Assembly: GCA_013407085.1 (NCBI GenBank)
Contig: JACCGJ010016189.1
Coordinates: 1 to 64,000 of the forward strand
Source of the DNA: Atriophallophorus winterbourni
Lineage: Eukaryota > Platyhelminthes > Trematoda > Plagiorchiida > Microphallidae
Reading direction: 5' to 3'
Length of the DNA stretch: 64,000 bases
This document shows, piece by piece, positions 1-11,500 of the stretch; the stretch's first letter is position 1; every line of letters begins with the position of its first letter. The notes below the pieces were generated by a model. It was not told the origin of the DNA and did not search any database. It saw only the letters and a program-made list of their open reading frames with translations. The position numbers and the translations under genes were made by a program.

Positions 1-540
1 TGAATTAAACTGCAAGATAAACGGAGTCCATCGTAAAGGCCGTTGGGTTCCAGATTTATGTAGTTATTGCATCCAATTAATAGAACGTTTAAACCAGCTG
101 GACACGGTCAAAATTTTTCAAAAATGCCTGCCTTTGACGCTACAAAAATGGTCGTTACAAAGCTTTCCCGGATGTATGGCCTGAACAGCACTTCAAAAAT
201 GCTAATGACTGTATGGAAAACTTCTGTGAAGTGGGTCAACATGAGTCATAATTAGCTATGCAGGACATCTGCTGTAGTCGTCATTGAAGATGTACTCCAA
301 ATTGTCTCGCCAATATAATACGAGTGCGAGAAGTACTCAGTGGCAAGTGAGCACCTTTTAGGATCGCAAGACACTGAGACTAAAAACAAGCAAGAATCAC
401 TTTAAAGTGGCTGCTGGAAGAAAAAATATTTTAAGAACACCCAACAGAACATGATCCAATAACCAATAACCCACTGCATCGATCTTGATAAACCGGGTAT
501 CAGCGATGGTTCTCCGTTCAAGATTGAAGTATCATTAAAA
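1..540. other. no supported gene; probably decayed LINE sequence
   Basis: No convincing coding region, splice pair or RNA gene was found. The block runs into the LINE C endonuclease remnant that becomes recognisable near 580, so much of it may be the decayed 5' part of that element. Short open frames (for example 67-255) have no recognisable motif. Confidence 0.3.
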
Positions 541-1680
541 CATTATTTCGATTACTTTTCTGTCAGGGCCTCTGTATGAGCATACCAAAGAATATACAAA
601 TTCGGACCACACTCCTTCTACTTTGAATTTGCCTCTATAATCTCATAAGAGGATATTTACAGGATCAAATACCTTTCTCCGCTAGGTAAGAGCGACTACG
701 ACGGAAGTCTTTCTAATTGGAGTTCAGTGCAACCTAGACATTAATTTAAGATGTCCATAAAAATGATCGAATAAATAATGTACTACTAAAACTGATGCAA
801 AGCAGCTGAATTTGGAATAATACGAATTGAGATCTGGTATAGAATTCAGATGAAGGAATATTAGTGGGTACCTGGTGCAATAACGAGAATGTTTCGCTCC
901 TCTATTACCAGTGAAAACGCAAGTAAAGCCCCTAGTAGATCGCGTCTTAGTACAGACCATACATGCAGCCATGTCGCTACAAAGTACAGCCAAAAGGAAT
1001 TTTGAATCCATACTGACCAAAAACATAGAGTTACGTAAAAGCATTTTATGGCCATGTTCATTTACACTGATCTTCATGAGAATCAATAAGAAAAATCTGA
1101 TCTGGATGACGGCCACACTGCTTCGAATAACCATAATAAAGACAATACACTGCATAGGATTTCATCTGCTTTCATGGGAGTGATTCAGGCAAACTTTCCA
1201 AAAATTACGAATGTAGCTCTTTTGAGATTAATCAGGAGATTGTCACCACAATTTTGTCACAGCTGGATAAAACATAGTCGGCTGGCCCCGACGATATGCA
1301 ACTATAGAACAGTAAGCCAGACTAGCATTCTTTGCTAGTGCTCGGAGAAAATCGTTTGAAAGAGATACGTAAACGTTTCTTGGACAACTCCTTACTATGC
1401 GATGCCTTGCACAGTTTATGGAAAGAAAGGTCTCGCTCAATGAATCTCATTGGCTCTCTTGATAAAGGGACATTAAGCCGGATGAACTATATGAACCTTC
1501 TGCGCAAGCTAAATTTGTGTGAAATCTCAAGAGAAGTACATAATTGTTTTGGTTCTGAAAACCTTCTATTTCGTTCCACTATACAAGGAACTTGTGCTAC
1601 ATCATGTAGAATACTGTGTTCAATCCTGAGCGCGGTACTTCACTGTACTGTTGAGTGCTGTGCGGTCGCATAAATCTGTG
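540..1680 (+). mobile_element. LINE family C remnant (CR1-like), internally deleted
   Basis: Pieces of a non-LTR retrotransposon ORF2 appear in order but in different frames. The end of the AP-endonuclease domain is at about 590-730 (a YLSPLGKSDY-like peptide, the PLG-SDH motif). The start of the reverse transcriptase follows at about 1230-1330 (an SAGPDD peptide, the usual KSPGADG site). At 1340-1560 is the region with a degraded QHGFR/RSC motif (DALHSLWKERS). The C-terminal EYCVQS-type motif at 1600-1640 follows an internal deletion. Many stops and frameshifts make this a dead copy. The family matches the fragment at 7290-7775. Confidence 0.6.
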
Positions 1681-1689
1681 CTCTCATAC

Positions 1690-2055
1690 TTTTGGATCTA
1701 TTTCCTTACTCGCTCTTCTGAACTGAACGGTTCAGATATCATTGAACTCGTCTTAATTCACTTGTTTGGATTATACCAGTTTCAAGTTCGCGAAAGTTGA
1801 ATTCTTGAAAATCCAAATTTTCGAATTATAACCCAAATTACCCACGCGTGCAACAGACCCGGTACTTTGGAATATTGTTTCTGTTCAAATACCGCCGAGA
1901 AGAGCAAATCACTTCGAATCGACCGATATTCTTTTGAAATCTGTGAGATCGAAAATCGTGAAATCGCAACAGTTCTATCCTACCTTGTTCGCTTTTCATC
2001 GTTTGGATCACTTAACTCCGATCCAACGCATTCACTCCACCACTAGTTATCGATC
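1690..2055. other. no gene seen; possible 5' UTR of LINE A
   Basis: About 360 bases with no coding signal. It directly precedes the LINE A ORF1 start and may hold that element's 5' UTR or promoter, but the 5' boundary cannot be set because no second full-length copy is available for comparison. Confidence 0.3.
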
Positions 2056-2097
2056 GATCAATAACTGCACTGAGTCACCCCGCACCGGATTGAAACA

Positions 2098-3516
2098 ATG
2101 ACACGCAGGTTGATCCCGAAAACCCAAACAAAGAAGACTGCACGTGATGTGTGCAAAATTTGAAACAAAGGGGTAAGCGCTAGATCTCATGTCGTTAAAT
2201 GTTTCGGCTGCCTGAGTAAAATACATGTCAATTGTGATAAAGCCTTAACAGAGGAAGTGGCATCGATTATCAACAACTTGGATTTCTCCAGTGTATGTTA
2301 CATATGCACTTCATGTCGAAACAAACAGTCTAGCGACAATCCAGACAACGCTGCCTATGAGGCAAGGCTTGAGCCTCGGTTAGAAATTTTAGGAAATAAT
2401 TATCGAATAATTGAGGAAAGGCTTAAAACACTCTTGATGGATAAAATTGCCCCAGAGATTCAACCCGAAGCAGATGATGCTCAAGATAACGAAAAGCAAT
2501 CTGAACTTCATCAATCGACGGAACTGTTGAAAAAAGTCAATAATGTACCATCGATTCCAGACTCAGGGGTTACGTCCAAAGAGCTCCAAGTGAAAGCGTC
2601 TCATTCCAGCAAGCTAACATTCGCCCAGATGGTGTCTAAAGGTGATAAGTGTTTGGCGTTAGAATTGAGCCCTAAACCTCAGGCAAAAGAGGAAGTTCAA
2701 AGCAAAACGGTTCCATATCACAAGAAGCAGAAAAATTCGATAAAACGCATAAAAAATTTAGGTGTAATATGCACCAATATTCCTGAGTCAGAGGTGACGC
2801 TCTTTCAAGAAAGGCAAAAGCATGAGCGTGAAAACTGGTTCGTCGTTTGTAATCGAATCGGCCTAGACAGTATACACCCCGTGTCGGTAACTCGATTAAC
2901 TCGTCATACGAAATCCCCGAATCAAGATAAACCACGTCTCCTTAAAATCACTTTCGCCAACGAAAACGACATGGAAAATGTCCTACTAAATTCGTATTTG
3001 CTCCGAACGCAAAGTGACCTACCCAACCGTATATATGCTGACGTACCTTGGTGGGAAAGGTCAAAAGCACCGAATAGGCGGGATCAAACAGCACCAAGGT
3101 GTATTATTTTGCTTGACGTTCCAGAAAATTCGGGCACCACAACGGGCTTCGAAAACAAAGAGCACGACCGTAAACAATGGTCATTTATAGCCGAAAATAT
3201 CGGTTCCCAAAATTCTGTAGTTGTCGACACATACAGAATACCTCGTTCGCCGAACTATCACGGGAAAGGGGCAAATCCACTTACGGTTACGTTTCTTTCA
3301 AGTAGCATGGCGGATGATGTTCGAAGCAAGCTAAAAGTGAACAGAAACAGGCTACCTGAAAACGTTAGACTGTGCAGCTCAAAAGCCGCTGTTGAGGTCC
3401 ACCTGGAGCCCTCAATTACGCAATTATCCGAAACTGGTGCAAATTCGCCCGCGAAAATACTTCAAATTGATTCAAAAAACGATCTCGGTCCGACGTCAAC
3501 ATCGTCGGACCAATAA
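2098..3516 (+). pseudogene. LINE A ORF1: zinc-finger RNA-binding-type protein with a premature stop
   Basis: Reading from ATG at 2098, the frame is open for 473 codons except for one TGA at 2161-2163 (codon 22). The N-terminus resembles a PHD-like zinc finger: CKI followed by the stop, then KCFGCLSKIHVNC, then CYICTSC. The stop replaces the position where a second Cys of the first CxxC pair is expected, and the related fragment at 20860-21590 shows CKSC there. A middle region with coiled-coil-like charged stretches leads to a block around residues 310-330 (YADVPWWERS) that is also found in the fragment at 36595-37062. ORF1 proteins of such elements bind element RNA; that role is inferred. After the stop the frame is intact to the TAA at 3516. 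Confidence 0.7.
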
Positions 3517-3518
3517 AT

Positions 3519-6136
3519 ACTAATACTGACTCAGTGTTACACTCTAAAAACTCACTTAAATGCATCTATACCAATGCTCAAAGTTTGTTCAACAAATTGA
3601 CTGAACTGACCGAGCTGTGCAAACGATACACGCCAGACCTCGTTGCTGTTACTGAAACCTGGTTTCAATCCTGTATGACTGACAGTGAACTCTCAATCCC
3701 CAACATGATGCTAATACGGAACGATCGCCCAAGAAAAGGTGGTGGTGTGGCTTTATACTGTCACGAACGCTTCAGTGCATGAAAATTCACGATCCAAGAC
3801 TTGATTTCGAAGATACCCTCTGGTGCAGTCTCACGAATGTGTCACAGGACGATTGCATTCTTGGAATCATATATCGCCCTCCAGCCTCGAATGATACTCA
3901 AAATGACAGGTTATTACAAGCGCTAAATTACGCCGGAGTGAAGAGTAGCTCGCAATTACTACTCATCGGGGACTTCAATCTTCCTCATCTCTTTGCCAGA
4001 TCCGATCACCCTCTACACACATTTGATCACAAATTTCGTGAGGTGATCGACATGATTTCACTGCATAATCATGTGTTTGACTTTACTCATAGAAGAGGAT
4101 CAGAGTTGCCATCAATTTTGGATCTAATCTTTACTTCAGAGAAAACAGCAGTTGAGAGTGTTGACTACATTGCGCCCCTCGGTCGGAGTGATCATCTGGT
4201 GCTAGCCTTTGAGTTTGTTTGCAGTGCTAGACGAGTTGGTGCGTCCTCCAAACAATTCAGAAAGATCGACTACGCTGGTCTACGTGGATCGCTTGGGCTA
4301 GTAAATTGGCAAGAACTTGATCAGCACAACACCGAAACACAATGCAGTGAGCTCACGAAAATACTTCAGTCAAACATAGATCATAATTCTCGATTTGTTG
4401 ATGAACGACGGGCAAGTGACTTCCGATTTAAGCTTCGCAGTCGCACAAAAAATGGCTCGGGAAATGAAACTTTGCTTGGACTGAACACCGAAAGACGCGA
4501 ACTGATGCCTCTTGGCAGCCATTTTCTAAAAATCGTAACAAAGTGAATGCTCTCGTCAAAGAGGACAAGCAATATTACCATCGCTCTCTGTCTTTGAAAA
4601 TGGAAGAAAAACCCTAAACTTCTCTATCGGATTGTCAATGCTCGGTCCAGTGTGAAACCAGGGGTGTTTCCTGTTCTTTCTGAGAATGGATTAACAGTCA
4701 CAGCAAAGGAAACGGCTGATACTCTCGCTCAATTCTATGTAAATGTGTTTAGCCCGATAACGGTTAGGGCGAATGAGAATTTACTGACATCGATTGTATC
4801 TCAACAACTGAATGATATTGAGATTAATTCAGCGATTATACGAAGACACTTGTGTCGACTGAACCCTAGTAAATCTCCTGGAGCCGATGGAATAACACCA
4901 GCACCACTAAAATCCTGTGACCAGCAGCTGTGTGAACCACTATGCCAATTGTTCCAACATTCCCTAACCGAAGGAGTGGTGCCAACAGAGTGGAAGACAG
5001 GAGTAATTTCACCAATTTATAAGGGTGGTAGCCGTTCAGATCCCGCGAACTACCGTCCTTTCACCCTACTCCCCGTGATATCCAAAGTGATGGAGCGCAT
5101 AGTGACGGAAAATATAGTTCATCACTTGGAATCACAAAATATACTATCTGTCGCCCAGCATGGGTTTCGTAAAGCTCGCTCGTGCTTGACAAACTTGCTG
5201 ACGGTATTAAACGATTGGACCCAAGCGGTTGACGCAGGAGACAGTGTGCACGCGTGCTATCTGAATATGTCGAAAGCTTTCGACAGAGTTGATCACTTCC
5301 TGTTGCTACGGAAGCTGAAACAGGTTGGTATTGACGGGCAGCTACTCGTGTGGTTCGAAAGCTACCTCAATGGGCGCAAGGCAACCGTTCGAGTTAACGG
5401 GGTGCAATCACGAGCCATTAATACCTCAGTGGTGTACCGCAAGGTTCCGTTCTCGGTCCAGTGCTTTTCTTAGTTTACATCAGTGATTTACCTGAGACGC
5501 TCTCATGCAAGGTAGTTCTTTTTGCGGATGATGTTAAACTTTGGATGCGAATAAAATCAATTGCAGACTGCGTAAAACTGCAAAGTGATTTAGATGAACT
5601 ACACGAATGGTCAGTTAGAAATAAACTGCCGTTCAATTTTCAAAAATGCAAGTTACTGCAAATCGGTAAGCCCTTTCAGTACGAATATCACTTTGGGCAG
5701 ACAATTTTGAGCTGGACCGAATCGGAGAAGGATCTTGGAGTCTGGATATGTGGCAGCCTAAAGAACAGCGTGCATTGTGAGGTCATTTACAAGCGTGCTT
5801 CAAAGCTTCTAGGTATGCTTCGACGGATCTTCAGAACCTTTATGCCTGTAACGTTGCCAAGAATCATGAAGACCTACTTAATTCCCACAATGGAACACGC
5901 ATCGCAAGCATGGACTCCGTGGATGAAAAAAAGATATATTCTTGCTTGACAGGATATATCATCGTGCAACTAAACTCGTGCGTGGTTATCGAAACCTTAC
6001 ATACGAGGAAAGGTTGAAAAAGCTAAAGCTCCCCACTCCCCTTCAACGTAGCCTTCGAAGTGACGTTATAATTACTTACAAGATATTGAATACTCCAGAT
6101 CATCCACTCAAACATTTGTTCAAATACCGTGAATAA
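3519..6136 (+). pseudogene. LINE A ORF2: AP endonuclease plus reverse transcriptase, frameshifted
   Basis: The endonuclease domain begins near 3555 (YTNAQSLFNKL) and continues through VTETWF, IIYRPPAS, GDFNLP and PLGRSDH (to about 4200). The reverse transcriptase spans about 4630-5600: KSPGADGITP, NYRPFTLLPVISKVMERIV, AQHGFRKARSCLTNL, SKAFDRVDH and the catalytic FADD at about 5520-5531. The C-terminal thumb region has EHASQAWTPW and DRIYHRATKLV (about 5895-5980). Frame changes occur near 3780, 4545-4640, 5425 and 5935, so no full protein is made. The frame is already open upstream of 3534 and overlaps the end of ORF1 in another frame, so the original start codon is unclear. Confidence 0.75.
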
Positions 6137-6506
6137 GGAATTACACGTAGCCACTCAGCGGCACTACAAATTCCCCATTCCCGTACTAATTGTCGCCGAT
6201 ATTTAAATTATAAATAAAAAAACATTTATTCTTGGAAAGTCCATGTATGTAAACATGATACGTGTCTGTTTCCTGTGGAATGCCCTTACCGAAGCAATTA
6301 TCACCTCTCCCTGTATCCAAACATTCACTCGTACCTTGGACAATTATTTGTTACTTAACGATTTGACGATGCCTGTGTATTGACTCAGGGTAAGCATATT
6401 ACTTGAATCCAGTGACATCGTATAATTGATTTTTTATACCTCTTATTGAACGCATATTTACTATGATATGGTAATTGTGAAGCTATGTGCTTTTTGTAAC
6501 CATAAA

Positions 6507-6534
6507 TTCTTGAATCTTGAATCTTGAATCTTGA
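6507..6534 (+). repeat. LINE A 3'-terminal heptamer repeat
   Basis: Four near-perfect copies of TCTTGAA end the LINE A copy, directly after TAACCATAAAT. The same end (two to three heptamers) is present on - near 15905-15918 and 40825-40845, so it is the family's 3' terminus and not a random microsatellite. CR1-clade LINEs typically end in short tandem repeats in place of poly(A). Confidence 0.7.
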
Positions 6535-6544
6535 GATATAGAAT

Positions 6545-6735
6545 ATCTCGAAAGGAAGGCTGATGGTCACGCAGAAAAACACTATGAAGCAAAAATCAAG
6601 GAACTCGTTCTGCGGTGCCTGAGAGGTGACCTGATAGAAGTCCGTAAGTTTGAAAAAGGATCTCGCAGGAGCTGATAACACTGGATTATTGAAGCTGGCC
6701 AATAAAACAGCAACGAAGGGAAAATTAAATATAAC
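6545..6735 (+). mobile_element. scrap of a LINE C-type ORF2 C-terminus
   Basis: An open stretch contains VLRCLRGDLIEVRKFEKG, which matches the RR-x-RGDLI-x-x-yKI motif near the C-terminus of CR1-like ORF2. Stops follow immediately. It is a short decayed fragment next to the LINE A 3' end. Confidence 0.5.
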
Positions 6736-7039
6736 CTATTCAGTCTAAACAGGCTTTTGGTATGCGTGCACATTTCAGCAACTGCGTGGTTGTCCACTGA
6801 AATGAGCTCCGAGGAAGTACAATAAAACTTCCTAAAAGGTTAAGCTTTGAATGAGAATTAAACGATAACCAGCATACCCTACTTCCAGATATTTTATAGT
6901 TGAAAAACAAAAAGACATATATTTGTATTATATATTTGTATTGTACATGCATTTTGGGAATGGTTTCATGAATCGATGTCCTCTCATTGTGCTGGTGAAG
7001 AGAAAAACTATCTTACATTGGTGTATCTAATGTGCTCTG

Positions 7040-7290
7040 CACGGATGTTTTATCGTACATTAATTCTGTGCTGTGCGTCTAACACCGTGCTAAATTGATT
7101 GGCCATCGGTAGTTAGCTTCATGCTGAAACACGCTGGAGTCTTACTACCATTTCCTGTTCTTTTTTCTTCCTCATATCTGTCTACTCCTGGGCAACCTGA
7201 CAGTATCTTAGCCCACGTGCAGTCTCTGACTGTACGGCATTTTGCCTGGATCAGGCTCGTGCTTTCATGTCATGCCAGACCTAATGTACC
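7040..7290 (+). repeat. dispersed repeat R1 (SINE-like, about 250 bp)
   Basis: One of at least six related copies in the window. Shared landmarks in order are GTGCTGTGCG, CACCGTGCTAAATTGAT, CACGCTGGAGTCT, CATATCTGTCTA, CAACCTGACAGTATCTTAGC, CCACGTGCAGT and GCCTGGATCAGGCT. No coding potential and no clear tRNA-like promoter boxes were seen. It directly abuts the LINE C C-terminal fragment. Confidence 0.6.
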
Positions 7291-7775
7291 GAATAAGCAA
7301 ACAAGGCTCGCAGAGAAATGTTCACATTGCGCTCAGCGTTGTCCTGTGGCCCTATACAAGGTAGTCATGCGGCCTCACTTGGGATAATGTGTTCAATCCT
7401 GGGCGCCATAAATGAAAAACGATATCTCACGTATCGAAAGGGTCCAGTGACTTGCGACTAAGAGGTTGAAGGTCACACAGGTAGAACCTATGTGGCAAGA
7501 TTCAGAGACCTCAATCTGTTCTCACTAAAGAGAATGCAGCTGCGAGGCGACCTAATAGTAGACTTTAAGGTTCTAAATGGTGTCGCGGCTGATAATATAA
7601 GTGAATTACTTAAACTTGCCCCTAAACCATCTACAATGGTTTATCATATGAAGATACCTAAGAGTAGACCAAGGCTCCCAGGGGGATTAGTAAACTTTCA
7701 CAACGTGTTAAGCTTCAGGAAGGAATTAAACGCTAAATGGCTAACCATATTTCAACATCTTGTCTTCTAACAATC
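7290..7775 (+). mobile_element. LINE family C ORF2 C-terminal fragment
   Basis: The translation shows LYKVVMRPHLG, CVQSWAP, KNDISRIERV and then LNLFSLKRMQLRGDLIVDFK, the conserved end of a CR1-like reverse transcriptase ORF. The frame breaks near 7385 and 7490. It ends at 7770 and is followed within 30 bases by the second half of an R1 repeat, so R1 may be linked to this LINE's 3' region. Confidence 0.65.
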
Positions 7776-7794
7776 TTCAAATAACAATAAAAAC

Positions 7795-7945
7795 AAACAC
7801 AGATTGTTCCATTTTCTTCTCATATCTGTCAGGTCAGGCAACCTGACAGCATCTCATTCCATAAGCATTCTATGACGGTGCTTCACTTTGACACGATTAG
7901 GCTAGTGATTTCATATATCGTACATGGTTTACGCATATTATTGCC
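7795..7945 (+). repeat. R1 repeat, 3' half
   Basis: Contains the R1 landmarks CATATCTGTC, CAACCTGACAGCATCTCA, TGCTTCAC, AGGCTAGTGATTTCAT and CGTACATGG. The 5' half is absent. Confidence 0.5.
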
Positions 7946-8404
7946 TTGGTTCCTGAATCGATTTCCCCTAACCGTGCTGGTGAAGAGAAGAAGAAATTGG
8001 CTTTATGCATATAAACGAATCTTTAGCATTTACAAAAAATTCACCAAGTAATTTAAAACAAATTGACCGGCAGCTCCCGATATCAATTTGCCGACTAAAC
8101 GATGTTTCTTTTCCGTCTTGATTGATAATTTCCACATGTGATCCAGTTTATTAACAAATGGTGTAACCAAATGTTTTGAGACAAAAGTGTCACAACAATT
8201 CCCGGTATCTCGTAATTCGTTCAAAATTGCGCGTCGAGAATTGGCATTAGATATTCGAAAAAATGATGCATTTTGCCCACAGATAGCGTTGACGAAAAAT
8301 GTTGAAAAAACCTGCGAGGAAATTAATTTTATGCTCGGCCGATTTGAAGGCCCCTGCTTCACTTTTCAGATACCTAAAAACATGCGAAAACGACCTATGT
8401 ACTC

Positions 8405-8413
8405 TATATAAAA
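8405..8413 (+). promoter_or_regulatory. possible TATA box of the CPSF6 gene
   Basis: TATATAAAA lies 145 bases upstream of the CPSF6 start codon. A start site about 30 bases downstream would give a 5' UTR near 125 bases. Position and sequence fit, but nothing else proves promoter use. Confidence 0.35.
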
Positions 8414-8557
8414 GTGTCGTGTGCTTAACTGCTTATCATCAATGAGAATTATGTGCGTAATTTTCTTTTAGTTACCATCAACGCAGTGCAATTTGACCTT
8501 GAACTGATACGAATAACGGTCAAGGCCATTTCGCTTGCGCGGTTGACATAAGTTGCG

Positions 8558-11500
8558 ATGGCGGGTGATAATGCAGCAGAAATTGATCTCTATGACAATA
8601 TCGACGAAGATTTTGTTCAAGTTTGTTTTTAAATTTATCAAAATTTGTAGGAGTATTCAGAAAATGCAGAACTGTATGACGACATGATTGTCCCTTCGAA
8701 ATCTGAATCACCTAATTCTGTTTCTTCAACTATGGTAACCTCTTTCCTTATTCTATGGTTTAGTTCTCCAAACAAAATAATCAAGCTTCGCAGCACCATA
8801 CTGGCCGGAGAGTTGCTTGTTATGTGGGCAACCTAACTTGGGTATGGGAAACTTATTTTTAACTTTTGTAGTGGACTACAGATCAGGACCTAATTACTGC
8901 CGCTAACCAAGCTGGGATTCATGATATACTCGAAATCAAATTTCATGAAAATCGTCAAAATGGTCAGTCTAAAGGGTATGTCGATATTGACTAACTAATT
9001 TCAGGTTCTGTGTAATGGTACTCGGTTCGGACCAATCTCTGCGGGCTGCTATGGAGAAGATTCCGAAATCTCAGATACATGGGCAAAATCCCGTCGTCAC
9101 TCATTGCAACAAGCAAAGTTTAAACATGTTTGAAAAAGCAGCCGGAAACGATTCCATTGCTAAAGGACGGTCAGAAGAAACTGGCATGTTATTAATTTCT
9201 AATTTGCCCCTTTTTAGGATTTTCCAATTCTAGATCTTCAAATCCAACAATACCAGCTTCACTCGGATTTAGTTTAAGAAACACAGGATCACTGATGGGT
9301 CAGGCTGTGCCAAACATCAAACAATTACCGAACCCAATTCCTAATCAGTTACAACAAGCTCTCGCTTCTCAGGCATTACAGACCGGCATTCACGGACAGT
9401 TGTCTCTCGCCAATGTATTGATGACGCCTTCAGTACCACCTCCTCCTTTACCTGGTAGATCTAATCTCATGCCAGGATTCAATCTACCATCTACGTTAAC
9501 TACCTCCGTTTCGGGTGGCAGTGCTCACGTAAATCCGAATTTCATCCAGCAGCAACTCCAGTTCACCGGCGCATCCTTCCCGAACTCCATCTCAAATTCT
9601 ATCATGGGATTAGGCTCTTCAAACGCATCCGCTGGTGTTCAGCCACAAATTGATAATTTTGGAAGACCCATAATTCAGACATATACTCCATGTACGTCTG
9701 CTTTACAATTTAACAAGCGTTTTCAAAAGAATCCATTGTCATACTGCATTGACCAGTTCTTTGAGTGCTCACATTTTCTACATTTGCACTTTACTTTCTA
9801 TTCCGTATTATTGGAACTCGTGATATGGTGGTGATATGGCTTAATGGCCCTGAAGATCTGGTCAAATGCATTAATACAAGTACATGCGACATCCAATTTT
9901 ACGTGTTTCACAGATGTGCAATCGTGCAGTACTTCTGTGCTGTAAATCAAACACCGTGCTAAATTGATTTGCCACTGGTAGTGAGCTGCATACAAATACA
10001 CGCTGAAGTCTCGCTACTATTCCCACTTTTACTTTCCTTCTCATGTCTGTCTAGACCCGAGCAACCTGAGAGTATCTTAGCCCACGTGCATTCTGAATGT
10101 GCTTCACTTGGCCTGGTTCAGGCTTGTGATTTCATGCATATATCATACATGGTTACCAATACAAACATTCAAAATTAGCTAGTTATATTTCTAATCAATT
10201 TGATGAAAATATTGGCATTCTACTTATACAACGCTCATATACATTTAGTTTCTGTTATTGTGCTTCATTTTTTGTTATTTTACCAGAGTAGAACCCAAGT
10301 AATAATTACCCAAGTGCTTAACGCTGAAAAACCTTTATTCTGTTAGTCACTATTGATTAACTAAACCCAAGACTACGTGTAGCAAGAACAAAGGCAGACC
10401 CTTCAGGCAAAGAGCTTTACCGTCTCTGACCAAAAGGCCCTTTAGGCTGCGGCTCGTCTGCATTTATAATTTTTCTGGTGAAACAATATGGCTGACAAAC
10501 AGACCAATCAGAATCGATAATCATAAATTCAAAGTGTTTTAAAGGCTATAATGAGTTTTTTAGGAAAACAATAATAATTCCTCAACATTTTTGTTTCGTG
10601 ATTATCTAAAAATATTGGTAAGTAAACGATTATTCAGTGTGATATGATATGAGAGCACAAGCCTCATCCAGGCGAAGTGCCGCACAGTCAGTGTCTGCAC
10701 GTGGGCGAAGATACTGTCAGATTTCTCAGGCCTAAACAGATATGAGAAAAGAAATAGAGATGGTAGTTAGACTCCAGCGTGAGCTGTATACTGATACAAC
10801 TCACTACATTGGGCCAATCAATTTAGCACGGTTAGCCGCACAGCACAAAGTACTGCACGATTGCACACCCCTTCAAATTATTTAGTGGTTGTAGTCACGC
10901 ACCGTAACATTCATAAATAAGGCACTTCTATATCTCCGAAAATTTATTGTAATTGCAGTGTGACATTCGGAAAAAGGCCTTCTAGTCCTTATAGTTACCA
11001 CTGTTTTCCTTACGTGCCAGCTATTTTAAAACGGGGATTTTTGGTATTAATTCACTGAAAATTTTTATTCTGGATATAAAGAGTCATCGTTTCGCACTTT
11101 TCGGCTTTATTTTAAATCGAAATCTTTTTATTTTTACTGCAGTTTTCTAAGTGGTAATTTTGATGGTTTTTTAGCTTCTGGTGGAAAATTATCTGAATCC
11201 GAATTTGAAGATATTTTACAGCGCAATAAAACCGTGTCCTCTAGCGCGATTAACCGAGCTGTTCAAGATGCGGCTAGCGGCGATTATGCCAGCGCTATTG
11301 AAACTTTAGTAACTGCCATTTCTTTGATCAAACAATCCAAAATCTCTGGCGATGATCGCTGTCGCATATTGATCAATTCCTTACAAGATACGCTACATGG
11401 CATCGAGTCAAAGTCCTACGGAACAAAGTAAGTCGCGCGTATTCCTACTTAGATCTTGGGAGCGTTTTTGTACTCTCACGATTTGTACCTCGGGCGCTGA

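Larger units (their letters stand above)
2060..6540 (+). mobile_element. LINE family A, near full-length CR1-like non-LTR retrotransposon
   Basis: A two-ORF non-LTR retrotransposon: a zinc-finger ORF1 (2098-3516), then ORF2 with an AP-type endonuclease and a reverse transcriptase (about 3519-6136), a 3' UTR, and a terminal heptamer array at 6507-6534. ORF2 motifs (PLGRSDH, KSPGADG, AQHGFRK, FADD) put it in the CR1/jockey-like group, of the kind called Perere or SR1 in schistosomes; family placement is by motif only. It has at least four frameshifts and one ORF1 stop, so it is inactive. A second, 5'-truncated copy lies at 15885-18400 on the other strand. The 5' boundary is uncertain. Confidence 0.8.
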
